The notes below the pieces were generated by a model, which did not search any database, was not told the origin of the DNA, and saw nothing but the letters and a program-made list of their open reading frames with translations. A DNA stretch of 64,000 nt from JAMLHH01 sp964653095. Its GTDB lineage: Bacteria; Bacteroidota; Bacteroidia; Chitinophagales; JADIYW01. Both the position numbers and the translations under genes were made by a program. Below are positions 9,314 to 18,268 of the stretch, in pieces (within the stretch, counting starts at the first letter, position 1; the number at the start of each line of letters is the position of its first letter). The stretch is from assembly GCA_964653095.1 (NCBI GenBank), contig CAZZEH010000005.1, positions 55,240 to 119,239 of the forward strand, given 5' to 3'.

Positions 9314-10252
9314 ATGAAAAATCAACGTTCCCTGAAAGAACTTTTTGGTATTACTTTAAGAGGCGTTGCTATGGGCGCAGCAGATGTCATTCCCGGAGTT
9401 TCGGGAGGTACAATAGCCTTTATTACAGGCATATACGAAGAATTGATTACAAGTATCAGCAATATTAATCTGACTGCTCTCAAAAAGTTAAAAGATGAGG
9501 GCTTTCTGTCGGCATGGAATTATATTAATGGAAATTTTTTCGTAGCCCTTCTCGCGGGAATTGCATTTAGCATTTTGTCTCTTGCCAGATTAGTAACTTA
9601 TTTGCTGGATCAGTATCCGGTATTGCTATGGTCAGGATTTTTTGGTCTTATCGTGGCCAGTATAATTATTATGGCACGAACCGTTGAAAAATGGAATGCA
9701 CTGAGTATAACAGGACTAATTATCGGTACCGCAATTGCGGCTTATGTCTCTCTGCTTCACACGACTGCAAGCGGTGAGCAGTTGTGGTATATATTTATAA
9801 GCGGTGCCATCGCCATCTGCGCCATGATACTCCCCGGAATAAGTGGTGCTTTTATTTTGGTACTGATGGGGACTTACAGCATTGTACTGACCGGACTCAA
9901 AGAAATGAATTTTCAGCTGATTATTGTATTCTGCTCGGGATGTCTGATTGGAATTCTGGCTTTCAGTCATTTACTGAAATATCTATTTGCGAATTTTAAA
10001 AACTTAGTACTCGCTACGCTGACAGGTTTTTTGGTCGGTTCGCTGTTAAAAATATGGCCCTGGAAAAATCCGATTGGCGATTTACCTGTAGTTATTCATT
10101 CTGACGGCAGAGAAGAATGGATGGAAGCCAATGTCCTGCCGGCTGATTTCATTGGCGATCCTCAGATAATCTATGCAGTATTGCTCATGTTGGTCGGTTT
10201 TTTTGTGGTGATTGGTCTGGAAAAGCTGGGAAATTCTTTGAGAGAAAACTGA
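9314..10252 (+). CDS. DUF368 polyprenyl-phosphate transporter (PopT-like)
   Basis: A 312-residue polytopic inner-membrane protein with about eight or nine hydrophobic segments. It has the DUF368 hallmark GVAMGAADVIPGVSGGTIAF near residues 18-37 and its internal echo AMILPGISGAFILVLMGTY near 170-188. DUF368 (PopT) proteins were shown to recycle undecaprenyl phosphate across the membrane, so it should serve peptidoglycan and surface-polysaccharide synthesis. It appears monocistronic. Family assignment is firm; transport is by family knowledge. Confidence 0.9.
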   Translation: MKNQRSLKELFGITLRGVAMGAADVIPGVSGGTIAFITGIYEELITSISNINLTALKKLKDEGFLSAWNYINGNFFVALLAGIAFSILSLARLVTYLLDQYPVLLWSGFFGLIVASIIIMARTVEKWNALSITGLIIGTAIAAYVSLLHTTASGEQLWYIFISGAIAICAMILPGISGAFILVLMGTYSIVLTGLKEMNFQLIIVFCSGCLIGILAFSHLLKYLFANFKNLVLATLTGFLVGSLLKIWPWKNPIGDLPVVIHSDGREEWMEANVLPADFIGDPQIIYAVLLMLVGFFVVIGLEKLGNSLREN

Positions 10253-10351
10253 CAAAAAGTGCGAGAATCGAAGCACGGAATACGGTCTTTCACCTTTAAG
10301 TTGTGTCTTATCACCAAACTCTTTATTATCTTGTAGAGTTAAAATAAAACA

Positions 10352-11260
10352 ATGAGCAAGCCAAATCAAATCAAAATCTTAGATATACTTTTTTTGGATG
10401 AACCACATGTAATTGCCAACTATCTTATTGAGTCCGAAGATGGTTTAATTTTGATAGAGACCGGGCCGGGAACCGCCTTTGAACATCTTAAAGAAGCTAT
10501 TGCTCAAGAAGGTTTTCACTGGAAAGATGTCCGTCATGTATTTCTGACTCACATCCATTTTGATCATGCAGGCGGTGCGTGGAAATTTGCCGAGATTGGA
10601 GCAAAAATCTATGTACATCCAGTCGGACTTCCTCACCTGAATCAGCCGGAAAAACTCTGGAATTCTGCTAAAAGAATTTATCAGAATGATATGGAAAGGC
10701 TTTGGGGAGAAATGAAACCCATAGAACTCTCCCAATTAGTTGCGGCAGATGACGGAGATGTGTTTAATATTGGAGGTGTGGAAATCAAAGCTTTCTATAC
10801 ACCCGGTCATGCAGTTCATCACAATGCCTATCAGATTGGGGAGATCGTATTTACGGGAGATGTAGCCGGAGTTAAAATCAACAACGGGTTAGTGGTTCCG
10901 CCATGTCCGCCTCCGGATATTCATATCGAAAATTGGAAAAATTCGATTCAAAAAATTATTTCTCTAAATCCGAAAGCTCTGTACCTGGCTCATTTCGGAA
11001 TTGTAACAGAAATAGAAACACATTTTTCAGAGCTGGAAAATATGTTAGAGGATTGGAGCAGTTGGATGAAACCATACTATGATTCAAAAACTCCGGCAGA
11101 AGAAATCACGCCAAAATTCATTGCATACACTCAAAATCAGCTCAGAAAGTCAGGGGTATCCGAAGAAGATATCGAGAAGTACGAAAAAGGTAATCCTTCA
11201 TTTATGTCTGTGACCGGTCTGATGCGATATTGGAGGCTGAAAGACGAAGGAAGGATTTAA
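10352..11260 (+). CDS. Metallo-beta-lactamase-fold hydrolase
   Basis: A 302-residue soluble protein. Metal motif THIHFDH (His67, His69, Asp71, His72), then TPGHAVHH, FTGDVAG and LAHFG supply the remaining ligands of a two-metal MBL site. The helical C-terminal extension (about 230-302) resembles that of glyoxalase II-like or other MBL-fold hydrolases. No signal peptide. No neighbour suggests a substrate; hydrolysis of a thioester or lactone is possible but unproven. Confidence 0.88.
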   Translation: MSKPNQIKILDILFLDEPHVIANYLIESEDGLILIETGPGTAFEHLKEAIAQEGFHWKDVRHVFLTHIHFDHAGGAWKFAEIGAKIYVHPVGLPHLNQPEKLWNSAKRIYQNDMERLWGEMKPIELSQLVAADDGDVFNIGGVEIKAFYTPGHAVHHNAYQIGEIVFTGDVAGVKINNGLVVPPCPPPDIHIENWKNSIQKIISLNPKALYLAHFGIVTEIETHFSELENMLEDWSSWMKPYYDSKTPAEEITPKFIAYTQNQLRKSGVSEEDIEKYEKGNPSFMSVTGLMRYWRLKDEGRI

Positions 11261-11299
11261 AGAGTCCGTACAGGGTGTATTATTGCCCATTTGTTTGAC

Positions 11300-13600
11300 T
11301 TATTTTTTCTTTGCTTTCTTCTTCTTTTCCGGAGTCTCTTCAATTATTTTGATACAATCTTCTTCCGAAAGAGTTTCCGGGTCCATTCCCTTAGGTATTT
11401 TATAATTGTTTTTCCCTTTTTTGATGTAAGGTCCGTAACGTCCGTTCAATACCTGAATTCCGCTTTCAAATACCTGAATAGTTTTTTTGGCATCTGCTTC
11501 ACGCTTTTCCAAAATCAGCCGGATAGCCGTCGCTTCATCTACAGTGAATGGAGAATCTTCTTTCAAAGAGACAAACAATTTATCCAATTGCACGTATGGT
11601 CCAAAGCGTCCAATATTCGCTTTAATCTGTTTTCCCTCAAATGTACCTACTATTCGCGGCAGCTTAAACAATTCTAAAGCCTCTTCCAGTGAAATACTGT
11701 GGATACTCTGAGTCTCCAGTAAGCTTGCAAATCTTGGCTTTTCTTCATCCTCCACCGTACCAATCTGAATCATAGGTCCGTATCTTCCTATCCGGGCTAT
11801 TACAGGTTTGCCCGAATTCGGATCTGTCCCCAGTACTCTTTGTCCAAAACTCCGCCCGTCTTCCTCTTCGGATTGTTTTACCTCTTTGTGAAAAGGCTTG
11901 TAAAAATCATTCATCACTTTGACCCAATCGACTTTTTTATCGGCAATTCGGTCAAACTCTTTCTCAATGTTGGCTGTAAAAGAATACTCAAGCACTCGAC
12001 CAAAATGCTCGGTCAGATAATCATTCACAAGAATACCTATATCTGTTGGCAATAGTTTACCTTTTAGCGAACCGGCAGATTCCTGTACCGTTTTTCTTTT
12101 GATTTCGGAAGAAGGCACTTTTAAAGTCAGTACGACAACCCCTCTCTTTTCTCCCTCTCTGGTCTCTTTTCTGACATAACCTCTGTTTATAATTGTACTG
12201 ATTGTCGGTGCATACGTAGAAGGTCGTCCAATCCCAAGTTCTTCCATTCTTTTGACCAAACTGGCCTCCGAATATCTTGCAGGCGGTTGAGAAAATCTCT
12301 GTCTTGCCTCCACTTCATTATACATTAAGTTTTGTGATAAAGTCATTTTCGGAAGCATACCACTATCTTCAAATTCCTCCTCTTCATCTGTGGATTCGAG
12401 ATATACTTTAAGGAAACCCGGAAATTTAACTACTTCCCCTTTTGCATTAAACACTTCACTTCTGTCGGAAATATCTATTCTAACAGAAGTTTTTTCCAGT
12501 TTGGCAAGACTCATTTGTGACGCGATAGCTCTTTTCCATATCAAATCATACAGCCTTTGCTCATCTCTTTTCCCCTGAATGGATTCTGTATTAAAATTTG
12601 TAGGTCGAATTGCTTCGTGCGCCTCCTGAGCAGACGCGTTTTTGGTTTTATACTGAGTCCTGCGACTATAGTCATCCCCAAAAGTATTCCTGATATAAGC
12701 TTCAGCCTCATTCAGTGCCTGAACCGACAACACCGTGCTGTCCGTCCTCATATACGTAATCAAACCGGACTCATACAGTTTTTGGGCGACAGACATAGTT
12801 CTGCTCACACCAAATCCAAGCTTCCTGCTCGCTTCCTGTTGTAAAGTAGAAGTGGTAAAAGGTGCCGCCGGACCTTTGGTAGCAGGCTTTACCTGAATAT
12901 CTCCTACTGTAAAATGTGCATTCGCGCAGTGATTTAAAAAGTCCTGCACGGGTTCTTCCGTGACAAACCTTGTATTCAATTCTGCTTTAAACGGAGTGGA
13001 CTCTGCTTTAAAAACAGCCGTAACTCTATAAGACGAAGTGCTGTCAAAATTCTGAATTTCCCTCTCCCGTTCGACAATCAGCCTGACCGCCACAGACTGT
13101 ACCCGACCGGCAGACAAGTTTCTATTGCCCAGTTTTTTCCACAATATGGGAGAGAGTTCAAACCCTACAATTCTGTCCAATGCTCTGCGCGCCTGCTGAG
13201 CATTGACTAAATTCATATCTATCGTTCTTGGATTTTCAACTGCTTTTTTTATTGCCTTCTCTGTAATTTCATTAAATACAATCCGCTTAGTCGTATCCGG
13301 ATTGAGTCCCAATACTTCACTCAGATGCCAGGAAATGGCTTCTCCCTCCCTGTCCTCATCTGTGGCTAACCAAACTTCTGCTTTTTTAGCCATCTTCTTT
13401 AACTCACTGACTACTGCTTTCTTATCTTCTGAAATTTCATATACCGGTGAGAAATCGCCTTCCAAATCTATTCCTATCCTATTCTTTGGCAAATCACGAA
13501 TATGGCCATAGCTTGACCTAACCACGAAATCTTTCCCGAGGATTTTTTCAATAGTTTTGGCCTTTGCCGGGGATTCCACTATCAATAAATTATCTGCCAT
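11300..13600 (-). CDS. topA: DNA topoisomerase I
   Basis: A 766-residue type IA topoisomerase relaxing negative supercoils. The Toprim domain opens LLIVESPAKAKTIEKIL with Glu9, and the acidic DEDREGE follows at 81-87. The active-site Tyr283 sits in GLITYMRTDS. In place of zinc ribbons, the C-terminus carries repeats of the form GRYGPYI / GRFGPYVQ (about 600-740) and a lysine-rich tail. ATG at 13600 (MADNLLIVES) is chosen; an upstream in-frame start would add 24 untypical residues. Monocistronic, convergent with the MBL-fold gene. Confidence 0.97.
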   Translation of the reverse strand: MADNLLIVESPAKAKTIEKILGKDFVVRSSYGHIRDLPKNRIGIDLEGDFSPVYEISEDKKAVVSELKKMAKKAEVWLATDEDREGEAISWHLSEVLGLNPDTTKRIVFNEITEKAIKKAVENPRTIDMNLVNAQQARRALDRIVGFELSPILWKKLGNRNLSAGRVQSVAVRLIVEREREIQNFDSTSSYRVTAVFKAESTPFKAELNTRFVTEEPVQDFLNHCANAHFTVGDIQVKPATKGPAAPFTTSTLQQEASRKLGFGVSRTMSVAQKLYESGLITYMRTDSTVLSVQALNEAEAYIRNTFGDDYSRRTQYKTKNASAQEAHEAIRPTNFNTESIQGKRDEQRLYDLIWKRAIASQMSLAKLEKTSVRIDISDRSEVFNAKGEVVKFPGFLKVYLESTDEEEEFEDSGMLPKMTLSQNLMYNEVEARQRFSQPPARYSEASLVKRMEELGIGRPSTYAPTISTIINRGYVRKETREGEKRGVVVLTLKVPSSEIKRKTVQESAGSLKGKLLPTDIGILVNDYLTEHFGRVLEYSFTANIEKEFDRIADKKVDWVKVMNDFYKPFHKEVKQSEEEDGRSFGQRVLGTDPNSGKPVIARIGRYGPMIQIGTVEDEEKPRFASLLETQSIHSISLEEALELFKLPRIVGTFEGKQIKANIGRFGPYVQLDKLFVSLKEDSPFTVDEATAIRLILEKREADAKKTIQVFESGIQVLNGRYGPYIKKGKNNYKIPKGMDPETLSEEDCIKIIEETPEKKKKAKKK

Positions 13601-13812
13601 AGTACAATTTTGAAGTGCAAATAAAACAGTTTTAATGAGCAATTTAAAATAACTATATAAATGATTACACAAAAATCACCTGCATCAAATATGCTCTGTA
13701 AAAAAAATAGATTCGGAACAATATACCAATCTTTTGGTATGTCGCAAAACGAAACTCTATATCGCTACATCACTTCTGTACCGAAAAATCTGGAATCGTA
13801 ACGTCTGTAATA

Positions 13813-14721
13813 TCAATTTCTTAAGAGGTCTCGATACTTTTCTCCGTTAAGCGGATCCAATCTGGACAAGAGGTCCACCGCTACACCTTTTTCATTAGAT
13901 GGGGATTCGCTGAATATATTTTGAATCTCTTCTGATTTTGCGGTAAAAAACGTTTTTAACAAAATGCTGTTAGGATTGTCTTCATTAAAAGATTCTAATT
14001 CTTTCAGGCTTTTCAAAACTGCCTGCCTTCCGCCATTTATATCCTCATAGAGTTTGTCCAATCCGTCATAATGATAATCAAACAGCATTTGGGTAAACAC
14101 CTTATATCTCGGATTCAGCAGCGCATCTGTCAATTGATAGCGGCTGGTCGTACCGTCAAATACGCTCCATCCTTTAAATTTAGACCTTGCACTCTGTGGC
14201 ACTGCATCAATCACAGCTTTTGCCTGCTTGAAATAATACTCTCCGCCATTGGGACTGAATGTCGCATAATCATAACCCAAAACCATAAAGGCGTAATAAG
14301 CCAGCAAAGAAGTGAGATTATTGGTGTATCCGTTAGTGATATAATTCAATTGCTGAAACTCAAAATATTCGAAATCTGCATCCTTATCGTTGTGATTAAA
14401 TACAGGCGACTGATAGCTTGAGTTATACACAGGCCTTTGGGACTGAATGATAAAATTTGCTTTGTAATCCCCCTCAGTAGGAGATTCGGTAATATTGATA
14501 ATGATGGAGCATTTTATTTTTTCATGCGGTTCAAACTTGTTATTGGTCCAGGCACGCCCGTTTAAAAATTCGTACACCGCTGTTTCCATTGTTTTAAAAA
14601 CTCTTGGTTCTATATTTTGTGCCTTTACTGCTTCTACCCGTACTGAAAAGTCCAACTCCTGAGCGGCGGCGGAATAAAGCACTCCGACACATAAAATAAT
14701 AAGAATAAATAATTTTCTCAT
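13813..14721 (-). CDS. DUF4835 family protein (PorD-like, T9SS-associated)
   Basis: A 302-residue secreted protein with signal peptide about 1-20 (cleavage after AAAQ). The DUF4835 body starts ELDFSVRVEA and has FEYFEFQQLNYITNGYTNNLTSLLAYYAFMVLG in its middle. DUF4835 proteins sit directly after coaBC in many Bacteroidota and, as I recall, have been named PorD in relation to type IX secretion. The ATG overlaps the coaBC stop (ATGA), so it is translationally coupled and last in the bamD operon; recN, often next, is absent. The T9SS role is from family knowledge. Confidence 0.8.
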   Translation of the reverse strand: MRKLFILIILCVGVLYSAAAQELDFSVRVEAVKAQNIEPRVFKTMETAVYEFLNGRAWTNNKFEPHEKIKCSIIINITESPTEGDYKANFIIQSQRPVYNSSYQSPVFNHNDKDADFEYFEFQQLNYITNGYTNNLTSLLAYYAFMVLGYDYATFSPNGGEYYFKQAKAVIDAVPQSARSKFKGWSVFDGTTSRYQLTDALLNPRYKVFTQMLFDYHYDGLDKLYEDINGGRQAVLKSLKELESFNEDNPNSILLKTFFTAKSEEIQNIFSESPSNEKGVAVDLLSRLDPLNGEKYRDLLRN

Positions 14722-15986
14722 GAAAGCTTTTCTTCGATAGTCCGAATAATATCTGCGGCGACTTCTGTCTTAGTTTTTAATTCAAACGTCTGTACATTCA
14801 AATTGGTATCAATAATACTCACTTTATTGGTATCATGTCTGAATCCCGCCCCTTTGTCTCTCAGCGAATTCAGAACTATAATGTCAAAATTTTTCTTTTT
14901 CAGTTTTTCCTTGGCGAAATGCATTCCATCATGAGTTTCGAGTGCAAATCCCACAGAAAGCTGATGCTCTTTTTTGACTTGTCCGAAAGATTGAGCCAAA
15001 TCCACATTCTTTTTGAGTTTAATCGTAATAAACTCATCGTTCTTTTTGATTTTTAGTTGTTCGGACTGTTCCGGTGTATAATCTGCCACTGCCGCAGAAA
15101 ATACTGCCACATCTAATTCTTCATAATACCGAGCCGCCGCTTCCTGCATTTCTACAGCCGATACTACATGAATAACTTTTACATTTTTAGATTTCGGCAA
15201 AAGTATGGATGGTCCCAAAACCAGAGTTACTTCCGCACCACTTTCGGCAGCCGCATCTGCAATAGCTATCCCCATTTTCCCGGAAGAATGATTACCCACA
15301 AAACGCACCGGATCTATATGTTCATAAGTGGGCCCGGCGGTAACAAGTACTTTTTTGCCTTTCAGAGCTGAAGATGGTTTCTGAAAGAAATCTTCCAACA
15401 GTTGTATGATGGTTTCCGGCTCAGCCATTCTTCCCTGCCCGAACAAACCGGATGCCAATTCGCCGTCATCCACCGGTAAGATACGGTGTCCGAAGTCGTT
15501 GAGTTTTTTAAGATTTTCCTGATTTGCAGGGTGTTTAAACATATCCTCATCCATTGCCGGTGCTATCCATACCGGGCAACGCGCTGACATATAAGTTCCA
15601 ATCAACAAGTTATCGCACATGGCATGAGCCATCTTGGATATTGTTCCTGCCGTAGCGGGTGCGATCAGCATCAAGTCTGCCCACAGAGCCAAGTCCACAT
15701 GGTTGTTCCAGGCCCCTCCCTCAGAACGGGTGTATTCAGTCAGACATTCATTTTTGGAGAGAGTCGAAAAAGTAAGAGGTCGTACAAAATCTGTTGCAGA
15801 CGGTGTCAGAATCACTTTTACTTCTGCGCCGGATTTTACCAAAAGTCTGGTTAAAAAAACAGCCTTGTATGCCGCAATACTGCCACATACTCCAAGAAGT
15901 ATTTTTTTATTTTTTAGACTTTCACTCAAGGGTGAATTAATTTTCTTCTGATTCTTCTTCTGCTTCTCTGATGTAAATCTCGTCAT
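14718..15986 (-). CDS. coaBC: Bifunctional phosphopantothenoylcysteine decarboxylase / phosphopantothenate-cysteine ligase
   Basis: About 422 residues, catalysing two consecutive steps of coenzyme A synthesis. The CoaC flavoprotein part begins KILLGVCGSIAAYKA and contains the active-site His in NNHVDLALWAD and the APAMDEDM motif. The CoaB part has VTAGPTYEHIDPVRFVGNHSSGKMG. ATG at 15986 gives a 30-residue basic extension and overlaps the upstream gene by 50 bases. A TTG at 15929 would remove the overlap and bring the start closer to the usual N-terminus, so the start is uncertain. Third gene of the bamD operon. Confidence 0.95.
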   Translation of the reverse strand: MTRFTSEKQKKNQKKINSPLSESLKNKKILLGVCGSIAAYKAVFLTRLLVKSGAEVKVILTPSATDFVRPLTFSTLSKNECLTEYTRSEGGAWNNHVDLALWADLMLIAPATAGTISKMAHAMCDNLLIGTYMSARCPVWIAPAMDEDMFKHPANQENLKKLNDFGHRILPVDDGELASGLFGQGRMAEPETIIQLLEDFFQKPSSALKGKKVLVTAGPTYEHIDPVRFVGNHSSGKMGIAIADAAAESGAEVTLVLGPSILLPKSKNVKVIHVVSAVEMQEAAARYYEELDVAVFSAAVADYTPEQSEQLKIKKNDEFITIKLKKNVDLAQSFGQVKKEHQLSVGFALETHDGMHFAKEKLKKKNFDIIVLNSLRDKGAGFRHDTNKVSIIDTNLNVQTFELKTKTEVAADIIRTIEEKLS

Positions 15987-16278
15987 TCATAAACTCACTC
16001 AAAGCCTGAAGAGTCACCTTCGGCATTCGCTCATAGAATTTGGAAATTTCGATTTGCTCTCTGTTTTCAAAAATTTCTTCGAGATTGTCAGTAGTAGAAG
16101 CAAACTCTTCCAATTTACGGTGCAATTCCTCTTTCATGACCAAATTCATCTGTTTGGAACGCTTGGAAATTACGTTGATAGACTTATACAAATTGCCAGT
16201 TTTAGCGGTAATTTCTTCCAAATCTCTTGTTTCGATAAAGGGAGATAGTACTTTAGTTTCTTCTTTTTTGTTTTCCAT
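15937..16278 (-). CDS. rpoZ: RNA polymerase omega subunit (RpoZ/Rpb6 type)
   Basis: 113 residues with the Bacteroidota omega pattern: a TGNLYKSINVISKRSKQMN core, then KEELHRKLEEFA and DNLEEIFENREQIEISKFYE. It assists assembly of core RNA polymerase. ATG at 16278 (MENKK) is preferred; the next upstream start is TTG. It overlaps the end of bamD by 26 bases and the start of coaBC by up to 50, so the three are one transcript. Confidence 0.85.
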   Translation of the reverse strand: MENKKEETKVLSPFIETRDLEEITAKTGNLYKSINVISKRSKQMNLVMKEELHRKLEEFASTTDNLEEIFENREQIEISKFYERMPKVTLQALSEFMNDEIYIREAEEESEEN

Positions 16279-17092
16279 ACTGTTCAATATTTTTAAACGT
16301 TTCTATTTCTTGTATTGATGTGTGATATATTGTTTCTACTTCTTTGGCATAAGTACTTTCAGGATATTTTTCCCGAAACACTGTGCATTCTTTTGCGGTA
16401 GCTTCGTATCGTTCCAGTTTTTTGGAACTGGCACTGTTATCTGCAAAAAGCTTATTAGACTTGACTACAAGATAATGAATTTTATCCTTATCCTCAATAT
16501 CCGGGTAATCTTTAAGCAAAGCTTTTAAAGCAACCGAAGCAGCCTGATACTGTCTGATTTTATAATACAAATATGCACCTTCATAGGCTTTTTTAAGCAG
16601 TTTTGCTCTCAATCGGTCTATCGCTTCATTTACTTCTTTAATTTTGTCACTGTTTGGATACCGATTGGCAAAGGTCTGATACTGTTCTATCGCCTTATGC
16701 GTATTGGTCTGTTCGAGACTGTACCTCGGTGATTCCTTTTCATAACACAACGCCATCATATACACCGCTTCTTCTGCACGTGTACTCCTCGGATAGCTTT
16801 TAGTGAAGTTCTGAAAATAAAAAGCTCCCATTGGATAATCTTTCATGTAATAGAAGCAATATGCATACAAAAACAGAACTTCTTCTGAGTTTTTCACACC
16901 TCTGTTTAATGTGAGATGCTCTTCAAAAAGGGGCTGGGCTTTTTCATACTTTTCTTCATTGTAGTATTTGTGAGCCATCTCAAGACGATATGCCGGGTCC
17001 GGGTTTTTTAATACCTTATTATAGCTTCTGTTACAAGCTGTTCCCAAAACAAGGATTAAACATAAGACTGAAAGGAAAATCCCTTTTTTCAT
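16253..17092 (-). CDS. bamD: Outer-membrane assembly lipoprotein BamD
   Basis: 279 residues. Lipoprotein signal with lipobox LGTAC (Cys20), then five TPR-like helical repeats (for example YRLEMAHKYYNEEKYEKAQPLFEEHL and MGAFYFQNFTKSYPRSTRAEEA), the normal BamD layout and length. It acts with BamA in beta-barrel insertion from the periplasmic face of the outer membrane. First gene of bamD-rpoZ-coaBC-DUF4835, a conserved Bacteroidota order. A strong promoter ends only 8 bases before its ATG. Confidence 0.92.
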   Translation of the reverse strand: MKKGIFLSVLCLILVLGTACNRSYNKVLKNPDPAYRLEMAHKYYNEEKYEKAQPLFEEHLTLNRGVKNSEEVLFLYAYCFYYMKDYPMGAFYFQNFTKSYPRSTRAEEAVYMMALCYEKESPRYSLEQTNTHKAIEQYQTFANRYPNSDKIKEVNEAIDRLRAKLLKKAYEGAYLYYKIRQYQAASVALKALLKDYPDIEDKDKIHYLVVKSNKLFADNSASSKKLERYEATAKECTVFREKYPESTYAKEVETIYHTSIQEIETFKNIEQYGKQKRRN

Positions 17093-17099
17093 AAGCCCA

Positions 17100-17130
17100 C
17101 AAAGGTACTTTTAAAGTGTCAGATATACAA
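17100..17130 (-). promoter_or_regulatory. Promoter of the bamD operon
   Basis: On the minus strand TTTG (its TTG at 17130-17128), a 20-base spacer, then TACCTTTG at 17107-17100: an exact fit to the Bacteroidota sigma consensus. Only 7 bases separate the -7 element from the bamD ATG, so the mRNA should be leaderless or nearly so. Confidence 0.75.
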
Positions 17131-17199
17131 ACTTATATCTTTCAGTAAAAATTACTATTTCATCGGAATGTTTTTGCGATTTATTGTTTTTATCAGAAA

Positions 17200-18210
17200 C
17201 TATCCCTCTCTTTTTTCTTTTATATGATGTACCCGAAGTCTTTTTCTGTACTCTAAAGGCAACACACCTGTAATGCGCGAAAAGATAATTCTAAAAGATT
17301 TTTTATCAGAATATCCTACCTTTTGGGCAATTTCTTCTACCGAATGCTCTGTTGTTTCCAATAGTCTTTTGGCATGCGCTATCCGGACGTTTTGAAGATA
17401 TTCGACAGGTGTCTTTTTAGTGGCCTCAACGAACTTTCTGTTAAAACTTCTGCGGCTTTCAGAATATTCATCCAACACCTCATCCAATAACTTAATACTA
17501 TGGTAACGGGAGTGAATTTTGCTTAAAACTGTTTCTATACTTTCATCTTCGGTTTCATATACAAACTCAAACTCTTCAAAGTGTCGGTTTTGTATCAGAT
17601 TCAAATCTATCTGATAATGTTTGGCGAGCTGTATGATAAAATCATCTTCCGCATATTGACTCAATAAATCAAATAGCAAATAAAAAGTCCGAATACTTCC
17701 ACTGCTTAAAGTCATGCGTTCCAAATACTGAATGTGATCGCCATGAGTTTTTTCCAAATTCGGAAAATACTCGAAAAATTCATCACTCAAACCGGATATA
17801 CTTATTTTTTCTCCCTGCAATAATCCCGCATAAGCAGGTAGTACAATGCCGTTTTCGATACAAAGGAATGTGGTCTGCTCTTTATACTGGGCAAGTATCC
17901 AGTCTTTAAACAGTTTGTTTTTTTCTGCTATCTCGGAAACGTAGCTGTTTTTGAATGGCGGTATGATGATATAATCGTAAGTATCTTCTGTCAAAATACT
18001 TTTTACGGTATTCCCAAAAAACTGTTCTCCGTACTCTTTGATTTGTCCGTGCGTCTGCAATAGTTCCACTTTAAAATCTCTCCCCTCTCCAAATTCTTCA
18101 TAACGATTCTGTATTAACCTAAAGACATCCAAAACAATAGCTACTTCATACAGACGATAGCCAAAAGGCAGCAGCATCCCCACCGATATTATATGGTCTT
18201 CGCCTTCCAT
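17200..18210 (-). CDS. GlxA-type AraC family transcriptional regulator
   Basis: About 336 residues. N-terminal DJ-1/PfpI-like domain (about 5-190: VGMLLPFGYRLYEVAIVLDV, YDYIIIPPF) joined to a C-terminal double helix-turn-helix AraC domain (SRRSFNRKFVEATKKTPVEYLQ, VEEIAQKVGYSDKKSFRIIFSRITGVLPLEYRKR). The usual nucleophilic Cys region reads FLCIENG, so a catalytic role of the first domain is doubtful. ATG at 18210 (MEGEDHIIS) is preferred over a GTG at 18249. It probably regulates a distant or unknown target; the gene stands alone. Confidence 0.85.
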   Translation of the reverse strand: MEGEDHIISVGMLLPFGYRLYEVAIVLDVFRLIQNRYEEFGEGRDFKVELLQTHGQIKEYGEQFFGNTVKSILTEDTYDYIIIPPFKNSYVSEIAEKNKLFKDWILAQYKEQTTFLCIENGIVLPAYAGLLQGEKISISGLSDEFFEYFPNLEKTHGDHIQYLERMTLSSGSIRTFYLLFDLLSQYAEDDFIIQLAKHYQIDLNLIQNRHFEEFEFVYETEDESIETVLSKIHSRYHSIKLLDEVLDEYSESRRSFNRKFVEATKKTPVEYLQNVRIAHAKRLLETTEHSVEEIAQKVGYSDKKSFRIIFSRITGVLPLEYRKRLRVHHIKEKREG

Positions 18211-18268
18211 ACTTCCATAAAAGTAAATATTTTTTACAATGAAAAGCACTTTTTGTCTTCACGAATGC

